Below are positions 30,486 through 39,890 of a DNA stretch of 64,000 nucleotides, piece after piece (position 1 is the stretch's first letter; every line of letters begins with the position of its first letter). The notes under the pieces are model-generated. The model was not told the DNA's origin. It saw only the letters and a program-made list of their open reading frames with translations, and ran no database searches. The stretch covers positions 214,183,654 through 214,247,653 of the forward strand of contig NC_081411.1 in the NCBI RefSeq assembly GCF_030272615.1, in the 5' to 3' direction. Both the position numbers and the translations under genes were made by a program. Source of the DNA: Cryptomeria japonica. Lineage: Eukaryota > Streptophyta > Pinopsida > Cupressales > Cupressaceae.

Positions 30486-30570
30486 AAAAACCTAAAATGT
30501 CGTCGAAATCGTCCGATCTGCAACTTCAAAAATGCAAAATCTGCAACAAAAATGTTAAATGCAAAAGGGA

Positions 30571-30593
30571 CAAGAGTCCCACCGGGTGTGCCA
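30571..30593 (-). other. Primer binding site of the Tat-type element
   Basis: On the minus strand, three bases after the 5' LTR, it reads TGGCACACCCGGTGGGACTC, which would pair with a tRNA 3' end in ...GUGUGCCA. It is not the initiator-Met type used by the copia elements here. I cannot name the tRNA with confidence. Confidence 0.7.
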
Positions 30594-30596
30594 AAA

Positions 30597-31382
30597 TGTA
30601 TATGGTGAAAATGGATAGCAATAAACAACAATATTGAAAGACTAAAATGGATTCAACCACTAAACCCTAGCCTAACAATGAACAAAGATCCACCATAACA
30701 TATGAAGATAACCTAAGACAATGTAAATAACTCAAAATCACAAACATTATACCATCACATGTCCACTAGGGTTTTGATCTCCATTCTTCCTATCTCCATT
30801 GATCTTGTTTGATATGCTTGCTCTCAGATTTTTGTATGCACAAGAGCTCAACAAAGAACGGAATGTGGTTGCAAGTAGAATTGTAGTGTAGCCAAGTCCT
30901 CCAAAATCAGTCATTAGGATATGTCATTAGGGTTTGTCAATGAAGAAAGCATCTCCTTAAATAGAAGACACAATAAGAAATGGAGGGTTAAGATTGAGAG
31001 GTGTAAAAAGAGAGGTCGGCTAGGATTAGAGGGTAGGTATAAGAAATACCAAAATAATGAAAGAAGTAGGTAGTGTAGGAATTAAGAGATGAATGACATG
31101 TGTCATGTGTAGAAAAAGATAATGAATTAATTAAATAAATAAAGATTTATTTAATTAATAGAAGAAGTAGGACAATTAAATAAATAAAATATTTATTTAA
31201 TTTAGGAAAGGGATAATTTAAATAAATAAATGTATTTATTTAAATGAGAAATAAGGCTAGAAGAGGATAAATGAATTAATTAAATAAATAAAGATTTATT
31301 TAATTAATAGAAGAATTAGGCTTAGATAATTAAATAAATAAAATATTTATTTAATTAGACATGACAATTTTAGGTGTCTACA
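30597..31382 (-). repeat. 5' LTR of the Tat-type element
   Basis: 786 bp; read side by side with 15100-15885 I found no difference. Followed by CCTAC (31383-31387). Confidence 0.95.
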
Positions 31383-31469
31383 CCTACATCTCTCCACCAG
31401 CAGTAGCAACATTTGGATTAAGAGTCTCAACTAGATCATTTTGCTTCAATTCTTCAATCTCAATAGGAT

Positions 31470-31709
31470 TTAGAACAATGTGATAACCATCATCATAATT
31501 GCAAGCTTTGATTTTTTTCCAAGGTTCTCATCTACCTTCACATTTGTACTTTCCACTATCTTTCTCAGTCTCTTATTGTAGCATCGATAGGCTTTTCTCT
31601 TTGTTGAATATCCCAAGAAAATTCCTTCATCACTTCTTGCATCAAATTTCCTTATGTCATCATCTCTCTTGATATAACACTTGCTACCAAATATTCTGAA
31701 ATATCTCAT
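31470..31709 (-). pseudogene. Copia integrase C-terminal fragment
   Basis: The frame encodes MRYFRIFGSKCYIKRDDDIR, KFDARSDEGIFLGYSTKRKA and YRCYNKRLRKIVES, the conserved region after the copia integrase core. It belongs to the large copia element and precedes the Tat-type insertion site in coding order. Confidence 0.85.
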
Positions 31710-31979
31710 AGTAGGAACATGACCAAACCATATCTCTTAAGGAGTCTTACCGGTATAACCTTTAATATAAACTCAATTGAATTTGTAAATAACAATGATA
31801 ATAGCTTCTCTCCAATATATCTTCGGAACATTCCCTTCAATCAACACAGTCCTTGTAGCATCCAAAACAATCTTGTTCTTCCTTTCAACAATTTCATTAT
31901 GCTAAGGGATTCTAGGAGCAGACAATTGTCTTCTAATCCCATGCTTCTCATAGAATGAATCAACCTCACTGAAACAAAA

Positions 31980-32360
31980 TTATCCTCCCCTATCAAATCT
32001 CAGACATTTCACCTTCAATCTTGACTTAGTCTCAACCTTTGCTTTGAATATCTTGAATTTGTTTAATGCTTCAAATTTCTTCTTCAAAAAGATAACCCAC
32101 ATCATCCTGGAATAATATTCAATTAGCGACATGAAATATCTATCACCCTGCACACTTCTAATATTTTTAGGTCCACATAGGTCAGTATGCACAAGATCTA
32201 GTAATCCATCAGATGTATACGACTTTCTCTTGAAATAAATTCTTGTTTTCTCAACCAATTGACATTCCTTACATACCAGATTAGTAAGCTTAATAATCTT
32301 AGGCATATCTCTAACAACTTGAGTATAACTGTTCGTAATCATTGAATAAAAAATTAACAT
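31980..32360 (-). pseudogene. Copia integrase zinc region and core fragment
   Basis: The frame has CKECQLVEKTR (part of the zinc-binding region), then DLVHTDLCGPKNIRSVQGDR with the first catalytic Asp, then YYSRMMWVIFLKKKFEA and CLRFDRGG. The FDRGG replaces the usual D-x-GG/E-F continuation and the frame ends there; the rest to 31710 is out of frame. Confidence 0.85.
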
Positions 32361-32544
32361 GACACATTATCATATGCCACAACCAACTTTCATCAATCCG
32401 AGTAATCAAACATCTTTTCTCACCAGCATTCAAATAAAAAATATTACCTTCAATCTTAGTTTCAGATGCAATCTATATACCATAGGCATTTAGGATTTTG
32501 CATTTACCATTCTTGAATTTCAAATCATAACCTTTATCAACCAT

Positions 32545-32785
32545 CTATCCAACACTTAAAAGATTATGCTTCAAACCTTCAACATACAAAACATCATCAG
32601 TATTATGCTTACCATCAAAGGAAATAAAGCCTCTACCACCTATCACACAATCTTTATCATCTCCAAATCTCAATATTACACCATCATATCTTTCCATACT
32701 CACAAATTTTCTTTTATCACCGGTCATATGATGTAAAAACCCACTGTCAATTACCCATTCATCTTTTTCTTCAACTTTAGCAACT
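32545..32785 (-). pseudogene. Copia protease fragment
   Basis: Translation gives EWVIDSGFLHHMTGDKR with the catalytic Asp-Ser-Gly, then MERYDGVILRFGDDK, IGGRGFISFDG and LYVEGLKHNLLSVG. That is the usual copia protease and linker to the pre-integrase region. Flanking parts are broken. Confidence 0.8.
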
Positions 32786-33044
32786 AAAGCTTTCTCCTCA
32801 TTAGTGCGGCTTGAGGAATCAACAGGTATCGGTCTAGATCTTCTTTAATTGAAATAAACACAACTTCTTCTCCTTTTGATTCCTTACCAGCTCCTTTAAG
32901 CAATCTTCAAGAAATCAATGCTTCAAGCTCATCCAATTCTCTTTCCTTTTCTTCCATTTATCTTCTTTCTCTTTCATATCTAGATATTCTGCATTCTTCA
33001 GGATCATACTTCTTCTTTCTTGATACAAATGCTCCAAATGCTAT

Positions 33045-33353
33045 CTATGTCTTTCCATGTGATTCTACAAATTCGCTCAGCTCAAATGCAACAATATTTC
33101 CAACCAACATATCTCTTGTCATCGTAGTCACACTACAGATCTCATCAATAGAAGCTATCTTATGTTTATAAGTAGGAGGCAATGATCTTAGTACCTTAGC
33201 AATAATTTCATCTTCTTCAAGGGTTCTACTAGTACATCTGATACCTAGAACAAGGTCATTCACCTTAGCCATAAAGGTATTTATGTTTTGATCTTCTCTC
33301 ATCTTTAGCATCTCATATTTCCCTTTCAGGATTTGTAACTTAGCAAATTTCAC
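33045..33353 (-). pseudogene. Copia Gag (UBN2-like) fragment
   Basis: The frame encodes KYEMLKMREDQNINTFMAK, EEDEIIAKVLRSLPPTYKHK and IASIDEICSVTTMTRDMLVG, typical of the copia Gag capsid region. The Gag N-terminus lies at about 33355-33700 in broken frames next to the primer site. Confidence 0.85.
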
Positions 33354-33710
33354 TTAATTATCTCCTTCATACAGGGTCTCAAGCTTCTCCCAGATCTCAT
33401 GTGCGGTTTGAAGTCCCATTACATTTGTCCTCTTTGAATTAGTCAAGGCACTCAGTAATGCTCCCTTCGCTCTAATGTTATTTTCAGCTTCCTTGATTTC
33501 ACCAGCAATAACAAGTCCATTCAGAGGAGCTTAATAGGAATTCATTGTAATCTTCCAGTAATCTTCTCCAAGGCATCTTAAGTGAATTTCCATCTGGTTC
33601 TTCCATATAGCATAGTTACTTCCATCAAATCTTAGACTCTCCTTCATAAAGATAACACCTCTAGTTCTAGTTTCCATCCTAGATCTCCTCAGGCGGTTAA
33701 GCTTTTTCAA

Positions 33711-33731
33711 GAGGATCTAGTTCTGATACCA
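33711..33731 (-). other. Copia primer binding site
   Basis: On the minus strand it reads TGGTATCAGAACTAGATCCTC, close to the initiator-Met type, two bases inside the 5' LTR. Confidence 0.8.
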
Positions 33732-33733
33732 AT

Positions 33734-35059
33734 TGTTAGTAATAACAATGAAGGAAAACTGAGAGGGGGTGAATTAGTTTTCACCGGATCTATAAACTTA
33801 ATCACAAATATAGATCTAATAAACTACAACAATAACAAGGATAGGAAAATTGATAACACAACACACAACACCAAGATTTTGATGTGGAAAAACTAGTTAA
33901 GGGAAAAATCACGATGGGAACCTACCCACAATAAGATGATACTCTACAATAGTATGTGTAAATATTACAATGGGGAATGAACATGCATTCAGGCACACTA
34001 CCTAGATCACAAAAGATAATGACCTGGAAGTCTACAACCCTCAGGGAAGTCTCACTAACTTACAATAAGATTTGGACTATGATCCAAAAGGAATGAACTA
34101 CAATAATAGCATCTCCAAATGCTTGATGACAGTTCCGGTTTAGCACAATTGTCTACTCTGCAATACCAATCCTTTCTTAGTACACCACATCGAAAGATGA
34201 ATTCTTGTTCGCACATTACCACTTTCTAATAACATAGACACAACCTCGACATCTAAATTACATGACAATATCTCCTATTTATACAATTCATCAACCTTGA
34301 CAATAAGGTCGGCTAAACCCTCAACTCACTGTTAGAAAATTACATCACACGATACAAATATCAACCATCATATCAATATAATGATATACATGACATAATA
34401 TGGACCTAATTCAAATCTTTAAATATGCAACACCAACGAAAATCATGCCAAGATCAATCACAACACACTACACCACCAAGACAATCATATAACACAAAAA
34501 ACATCATCGGATCAACAAAATCACCAACAACTCGCACAACGGTCAATGTGGATCATCAAAACAAATGGGACACAATTAGGAAATACCAGCAAGCACGTTA
34601 GAATCATCAGAGACAACTACACCAATACCACTTATTAAATCTTCATTTGTCAACATTTAAAACTCAAGAACACTCAAACAACAACAACTATCATGAAGAA
34701 AGATAACTTGCAGAGCACCAAATCATGCACCATCTAAAATGAAGATACACAAGAACATCCCAAATAATCTCCCAAAGTCTCAGCTCAAGATCTAATCACA
34801 TTGGAATATAATGGAAGAAATATTGAACTCTACAAAACATTGATCAGAAAAAACAAACTGCAAACCGGATCATATGCTATGATCAATTAAGCTTCCCGGA
34901 TCACTAAACCTAATACATAAGAATATAATGATACTATAAATACTCCATACACCAAACCAAAATCCCAATAAACTAATTTGCAAGCACTAGAGAAATAAAT
35001 CATACGAATATGTTGACATCAGTGACAACAACATACCCTAGCAACAACAATGTCCAATA
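33734..35059 (-). repeat. 5' LTR of the large copia element
   Basis: Starts TGTTAGTAATAAC and ends TGTCCAATA, where the other LTR ends ACA. Followed by TTTGG at 35060-35064. Confidence 0.9.
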
Positions 35060-35064
35060 TTTGG

Positions 35065-35350
35065 ATCCCTATAAAATTTTATTGTAAGGGGTTTTGGGTC
35101 CCCTCAAAACCTATTTTACCTTATCAAAAAATTCCATGGAAATAGTACATGGTGGATGACTAATTTTCCAAATGGGATTCAAAGAATGTTGGTAACTAGA
35201 ATGCCTCTAATTAGGATTCCTTTCCCATAGCTAAATCTAAGGTTCTTCTTTAATATCTTCAACATTAGAAAGGCTAATAACTCCCTTTCTAGATATATCT
35301 ATGTTGAATATGGATGTAGTTCTCTTTTATCAATATAATTTTATCTCTTT
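35065..35350 (+). repeat. Probable 3' end of the LINE interrupted by copia
   Basis: Continues the sequence left of 11707 once the copia element is removed. It ends with TTTTATCAATATAATTTTATC, CTCTTTTTC and an A run, a 3' tail common in plant LINEs. Confidence 0.4.
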
Positions 35351-37132
35351 TTCAAAAAATATTGTCTTAGATTCAAAGAAGCATTGGGATAGGTTATGCT
35401 TTACCTTATCAACATCACCTAGATGTCATGAGTGCTAGTTTCAGAATTCATACTAATGATAAATAACTTAAAATTTTGATAAAATATCATAAAAAGAAAC
35501 CTTGTGATTTTGTAAGAAGATGAATGATTAATTATTCTTGAGTTGGAATAGTACTTGGATGGTTGATCTCCTAGAAATTTCCTATTCTTTTCTCCTATAA
35601 AGATTACCTAGATGCAATCAATACTAAGCAAACCATTCATATTTGTGAGAGATAAATTTATGTGAAAAATAATCTATAAAACATGGATCAATAAATTTGA
35701 TTCAAAACCATAGAATCAAATTTTGATTCTATTAATTTCATAGATATTTTATTTTCTATTTTATATGCATATTTTCATATTTTTGTACTAAGTAAAATCT
35801 TAAAGAATGAAGAAAATAAGATGAATGAGTGTAGTGTGGCACTAGCTACAATAATATGAACAAATATGAACAAAGAATCATCATTTCTATACATTACACC
35901 TTTCATAACATGCTTGTCTATATGTTTTCTAACTACACATAAAAAATAACTCATTATTTGATCAAAATAAAAAATGCAACGTACTTTAAAGGGACGCAAA
36001 GTTAAGGAAAAATTAGCCATATGAGTTAAGACGAAGTTACAAATGCATTAATTTCTTAAGAATTTCAATGTTTGGTGATGGAGCATAGTGAAATTCGTTC
36101 GATTCTATGTTGCCCATGCACATCACAAGACATTCAAAGTAGAAATAAACTCACAACTAAGTAGTGATTGAATTGAAAAGTATATCTTATGTAGAAATAT
36201 AAGAGATCAACTAGCTAACATATTTAATTCTAATGCTACTAGAAATAAAATTGATAAAAGGTTGACTAAATTTAGGCTTGCTAGGACATTTCACTAGAAA
36301 TTAATAAATTATGAGATAATTTTTAACTAATAAAAAAGAATAAATTGCTTAAGGGTCACTATTTAAGTGAAGATTGGTTTTTCATTTATTTTTGAATGTA
36401 AGGTCAATTCTTTATATAAATACTAGTGGATTTATTAGTGACCAATTATTTATTGGTATTGTGTATATATGACTAATAATATATGAAGAGATTTACTTTA
36501 ATCAACATCATGTAATGTTTATTATTTATTTAGAAATTAATGATTTACATAAAGTGATTCTCTATAAATATTATTTATATAAAGTCATATTTTTTGCAAG
36601 AATCAGTTTTTCATCAATGAACGAAAAATGACAATAGATAAAGATCATCATATAAATAGTTTGAATTATTGTTTATAAAGAAGTTATAAGCGTATGGTAT
36701 GTTCATTTTTAAAGAAAATAGACTAATACCCGAATCTAATCAATAGCCTTATAATAGTACTTAGATAATTTTATGATAAAATACAATTGAAATTTTAAAA
36801 AAACTATATTACATGAAAACGAAGAATTTGAATAAATAATCAAATTTTGTATAAAATTATTCTAATTCATAAAATTAATTTGCATATAGATTTTTTTTAA
36901 AAATTATAAATGTGAGCAAAACATTCTTTACTTCTGATCGATACCTTCATAAACAGCACTTAATTAAGATTTAATTAAGCATAATTCTATCATACGGTGT
37001 ATGTTTATATTGGTCACGAAATTATGCGAAAAACTCGGAATGCAAGTAAACTCGGAATGCAAGTAGGCACTGATGGACCCAATAATTGAAGCTTTTGACA
37101 TGTTTTAGAAGCTGTGGGAAAAGACGAGCACA
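35351..37132. other. AT-rich intergenic region upstream of the acyltransferase gene
   Basis: No gene recognised. The minus-strand frame 35775-36020 is short and without similarity known to me. Confidence 0.5.
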
Positions 37133-37385
37133 GAATTAACCATCACTCTAGGACCAGCGCAATCCTTAGTTTGCATGTTTCACGTTGTTTTGGATAAGAC
37201 AATGTTTACACAGTGGGGAACGAACTATTAGGGAATTAACATTCACTCAATTTCTGATTTAAACATGTTTCACATTGTTTTGCGTCCAGACAATTTTTAT
37301 ATAGTAGGGAACAGAATCGTACGGAATTGACAATCAGATACGACTAGTGCAATTCTTACTTTTAAAATGTCTCACATTGTTTAGT
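37133..37385 (+). repeat. Three degenerate tandem repeats in the acyltransferase promoter
   Basis: Units of 91-100 bp begin at 37133, 37233 and 37324, each with GGAATTAAC or GGAATTGAC, a CAAT-containing stretch, then CATGTTTCACATTGTTT or a variant. The last unit ends about 60 bp before the TATA box. Confidence 0.7.
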
Positions 37386-37443
37386 CGATGAGTCAGAGTG
37401 GACTTTACCAATTGTAAACCGATTAAATCGGCACTTGTAATGC

Positions 37444-37450
37444 TATAAAT
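37444..37450 (+). promoter_or_regulatory. TATA box of the acyltransferase gene
   Basis: TATAAAT. Transcription would be expected to start near 37475-37480. This lies beyond the ATG at 37459 but before the ATG at 37507. Confidence 0.55.
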
Positions 37451-37506
37451 TAACTAAAATGGTTGAAGCTTGTATTGGTGTGAAAGCTCGTAGAGATTGT
37501 GCTAAG

Positions 37507-38988
37507 ATGGCTTCTGTTAACTTCTCCATTTCCAAAGATTATGAGTTCAAGATTGTTAACACAGAAGTTATAGTGCCTGCTCTTCCAATGCAGCAGCACA
37601 TCCTTCCTCTGTCAAACCTGGATCTCACTATTCCTCCAGTTTCTGTGCATGTCTTCTTCTGTTATAAAAATCCCTTTCCTAGGACTTTTGCATCAGCACT
37701 ATCTCATCTCAAGACTTCCCTCTCGAAGGTGTTAGTGTCCTACTATGTACTTGCAGGAAGAATGGTTACAGATAGTATTGGCCTACCAAAGGTCCATTGC
37801 AATAACAAGGGAGTTCGCTTCACCCAAGCTTATGCTGCAGCTGCTCTTTCTCAGCTGAATTTATACAACCCTGATGAGTCTGTGCAGGGGAAGCTTGTTC
37901 CTTTACTTTCAAAACCCTTTTCGGAAGATGCCATTCCTGTCTTTGCTGTTCAGGTAAAGGTTTTTATAGAGCACATACTTCTTTCCACTTGTTTTGGTTT
38001 ATGCATAACAATCTTAACAGGTTTTTGGCATTTACAGGTGACAGAGTTTAGTTGTGGAGGTATTGTTGTTGGCTGCACATTCGACCACAGAATTGCAGAT
38101 GCATACTCTGCAAACATGCTTTTGACAAGTTGGGCAAACCTTTGTAGAAATGACTCAAATGTACCTCTGAATCCAAGCATCACTCGCTCTATATTATGCC
38201 CTCGCGATTCCCCTGCTTACTGTGCAGAAATTGACAATATGTATGTGAGGCATACTTCACAAGAATGCGGCCAAGAAAATCCTCACCCACCTTCTTTAGC
38301 AAGTAGAATTTACTATCTAGATGTGAAGAACATTATGGATCTGCAATTTAATGCAAACAAAGATGGTAAGCGCTGTACAAAATTAGAGGTGTTCAGTGCT
38401 TACTTATGGAAGCTAATGATATGCACCCAGAAGGTCAAGGACACTATGAATTGTAAAATAGGAATAGTTGTAGATGGCCGCCCACGCTTAAAGGAGATTG
38501 GAGTTTCTGCTAATTACTTTGGCAATGTCCTAATCTTGCCCTTTGCTGAGTCTGATGCTCGTTGTATAAAAAGCAAATCACTTTGTTGGAGTGCAGGGTT
38601 AATTCATGATGCCATACAGAGTGCAGCAAACGAGGAGCATTTTCAAAGATTAATTGACTTGGTGGAGACTACAAAGCCAACACCTGTCTTAGCCAAGATT
38701 TACTGCAGAGAAGATGACAATCAGTCCTGTGGGCCTGCAGTTTTGGTGTCTTCTGGACTGCGGTTTCCTTTGTATGAGGTTGATTTTGGATGGGGAAAGC
38801 CTACGTTTGGAAGCTACCATTTCCCTTGGGGTGGTGAAGCGGGGTATGTCATGCCAACTCAGAGCCCTGCAGGAGACGGTAGTTGGATTGTATACATGCA
38901 TCTTCCTCTGGAACAGTTAAATGCAATTGAATCTGATCCCAATCGCATTCTACTTCCAATCACACAATATTTCTTACAGTTGGCTTAG
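37507..38988 (+). CDS. BAHD acyltransferase, coniferyl alcohol acyltransferase-like
   Basis: Two exons, 37507-37953 and 38038-38988, encode 465 residues, the usual BAHD length. It would transfer an acyl group from acyl-CoA to an alcohol or amine in the cytosol. The catalytic HRIAD is at residues 166-170 (TFDHRIADAYSANM) and the structural DFGWG at 398-402. The N-terminus (LPMQQHILPLSNLDL, VHVFFCYKNP) and the NLYNPDESVQGKLVP segment resemble coniferyl alcohol acyltransferases rather than taxane acyltransferases. Substrate is inferred from this only. I chose the ATG at 37507 because the TATA box would place the mRNA start after the upstream ATG at 37459, which would add 16 residues. No stop or frameshift is seen; this looks like a working gene. 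Confidence 0.88.
   Translation: MASVNFSISKDYEFKIVNTEVIVPALPMQQHILPLSNLDLTIPPVSVHVFFCYKNPFPRTFASALSHLKTSLSKVLVSYYVLAGRMVTDSIGLPKVHCNNKGVRFTQAYAAAALSQLNLYNPDESVQGKLVPLLSKPFSEDAIPVFAVQVKVFIEHILLSTCFGLCITILTGFWHLQVTEFSCGGIVVGCTFDHRIADAYSANMLLTSWANLCRNDSNVPLNPSITRSILCPRDSPAYCAEIDNMYVRHTSQECGQENPHPPSLASRIYYLDVKNIMDLQFNANKDGKRCTKLEVFSAYLWKLMICTQKVKDTMNCKIGIVVDGRPRLKEIGVSANYFGNVLILPFAESDARCIKSKSLCWSAGLIHDAIQSAANEEHFQRLIDLVETTKPTPVLAKIYCREDDNQSCGPAVLVSSGLRFPLYEVDFGWGKPTFGSYHFPWGGEAGYVMPTQSPAGDGSWIVYMHLPLEQLNAIESDPNRILLPITQYFLQLA
37954..38037 (+). other. Acyltransferase intron, 84 bp and in frame
   Basis: Donor CAG/GTAAAG and acceptor TTTACAG/GTG, at a position where BAHD genes often have their single intron (before VTEFSCGG). 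It is divisible by three and free of stops, so retention would add 28 hydrophobic residues just before the HRIAD site. A second AG at 38019-38020 would shift the frame. Confidence 0.85.
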
Positions 38989-39279
38989 GAATATTTTATA
39001 AACCTAAGTGGTATATGTTTGAAGCATTGTACCCACAAAATTGTACAATAAAATGGTGGAGATAATCGTATACTCAACCTTCAATTTCTTATGTTGTAAT
39101 GAATTAGAAGAATTGAATTTATTAATAGTGTTGGCAGTAAGAGTCTTTAAGAAGTTCAAATTTTATTTCTTAATTTTATGAAATTACAAGTGCCAACAAT
39201 ATCTTGTTTGTCTAAAATCAGAAACAGAGGACAGTGATTTTCCTTCAAATGTTTAAAATGCTTGTCATTTTCGGCAGTT
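38989..39279. other. Acyltransferase 3' flank and start of duplicated segment
   Basis: Possible polyadenylation signal AATAAAATGG at about 39045. From about 39110 the sequence resembles 2680-2740. Confidence 0.5.
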
Positions 39280-39890
39280 TGACATATCAATTCTTTAAGA
39301 CTTAGCTTTCTAGAGAGGCACATTTAGTTGCGGCTGACGTATTGAAATGATTGGGGAATGCATATTTGGTTGCAGTAGGGTTTCTAGTGATAGCTAATGC
39401 TTTAGAAAGATTCGATGATATTTCTGCGAATGTGAGAGAATACATAGATCTTCGCTTAGATCATTTCAAAGCTATGCTTAATCTGGGTAAATGATGTAAA
39501 TAATTTAAACAGATTAAAGACATCAATGCTGATTTGCACAAAGAGATTTTTTAAGAGATGTGTGAAGCTGTTAAATTCATAGTTTCTGCTGTGATTTGGT
39601 GTTGTTCCTTTGCCACATCGAGTAAATTATTCGAAATAGTTCGTTTCCATATATTCTTTGATGAACTTTCCTGCTCAGAAGTTACAGACCATACCTCTGT
39701 TTAATTGTTTTAGTTAAATGTAGATTCCTCAAACTAAATAAAAAGAAAGAAATAATTTTATGTTTTAATGGCATTTGTCCAGCAATGCCAAAGGTTCCTA
39801 TTGGCTAAGAAGATCCGCGATGAACTTGTCTGTGTTCTTGGAAAAGTAGATTCTATGAATCCCGATTTGAATGGATTCAGCGTCTGATAC
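39280..39890 (+). pseudogene. Relic of the helical-domain/kinase gene family (copy 2)
   Basis: The plus strand encodes GNAYLVAVGFLVIANALERF, DDISANVREYIDL, KDINADLHKEI and EAVKFIVSAVIWCCSFA, matching exon 3 of the pseudogene at 57987-58313. After about 100 bp of intron-like sequence comes a match to exon 4, LAKKIRDELVCVLGKVDS (39805-39860; compare KIRDELVYIRRKVDS at about 57810). A stop lies after VLK near 39345 and another near 39490. Similarity ends near 39890, so no kinase domain was copied or kept. It is 300 bp downstream of the acyltransferase gene. Confidence 0.7.

Larger units (their letters stand above)
28247..30570 (-). promoter_or_regulatory. Long gag-pol leader (about 2.3 kb)
   Basis: This untranslated leader runs from the primer site to the gag ATG. 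It has no supported coding frame; frames on both strands follow the repeats. It contains two clusters of the GCGTCTGTG motif and, near gag (28299-28630), four TTGGTCTTAC-like motifs (GTAAGACCAA on the plus strand). About 29290-29600 is GC-richer and unique. Packaging and dimerisation signals would be expected here by analogy, but I see none that I can name. Confidence 0.7.
15100..31382 (-). mobile_element. Young, intact Ty3/gypsy element of Tat type carrying an antisense PMD gene
   Basis: 16,283 bp, bounded by two 786-bp LTRs that I read as identical and by CCTAC duplications. In the element's own direction (minus) the order is 5' LTR, primer site, 2.3 kb repeat-rich leader, one uninterrupted gag-pol frame of 2,492 codons, and a 4.9 kb 3' region, then polypurine tract and 3' LTR. 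The 3' region contains a gene on the opposite strand. Two RNase H domains and a G-patch in the polyprotein point to the Tat lineage, where extra frames near the 3' end are known. It interrupts the copia element between integrase and reverse transcriptase. Identical LTRs and an open gag-pol frame suggest recent insertion and possible activity. Confidence 0.95.
11707..35059 (-). mobile_element. Decayed Ty1/copia element, split by the Tat-type insertion
   Basis: LTRs of 1,328 bp (11707-13034) and 1,326 bp (33734-35059) are flanked by TTTGG duplications. Without the 16.3 kb nested element and one copy of its duplication, it is about 7.1 kb, normal for copia. On the minus strand the order is 5' LTR, initiator-Met primer site, Gag, protease, integrase, reverse transcriptase, RNase H, polypurine tract, 3' LTR. 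The coding region is broken by several stops and frameshifts. The LTRs differ at many positions, so the insertion is clearly older than the nested one. Integrase and reverse transcriptase now sit on opposite sides of it. Confidence 0.9.

Noticed and set aside
30027-30631. Coding frames on both strands in the gag-pol leader
   Set aside because: They follow the CACAGACGC repeats, overlap on both strands and match no protein; the same holds for 28770-29108.
37459-37506. Upstream ATG of the acyltransferase
   Set aside because: Lies 9 bp after the TATA box, before the expected transcript start, and gives an N-terminus longer than usual for the family.
37507-38988. Taxane acyltransferase
   Set aside because: BAHD motifs are present, but the N-terminus and middle resemble coniferyl alcohol acyltransferases; nothing specific to taxane enzymes is visible.
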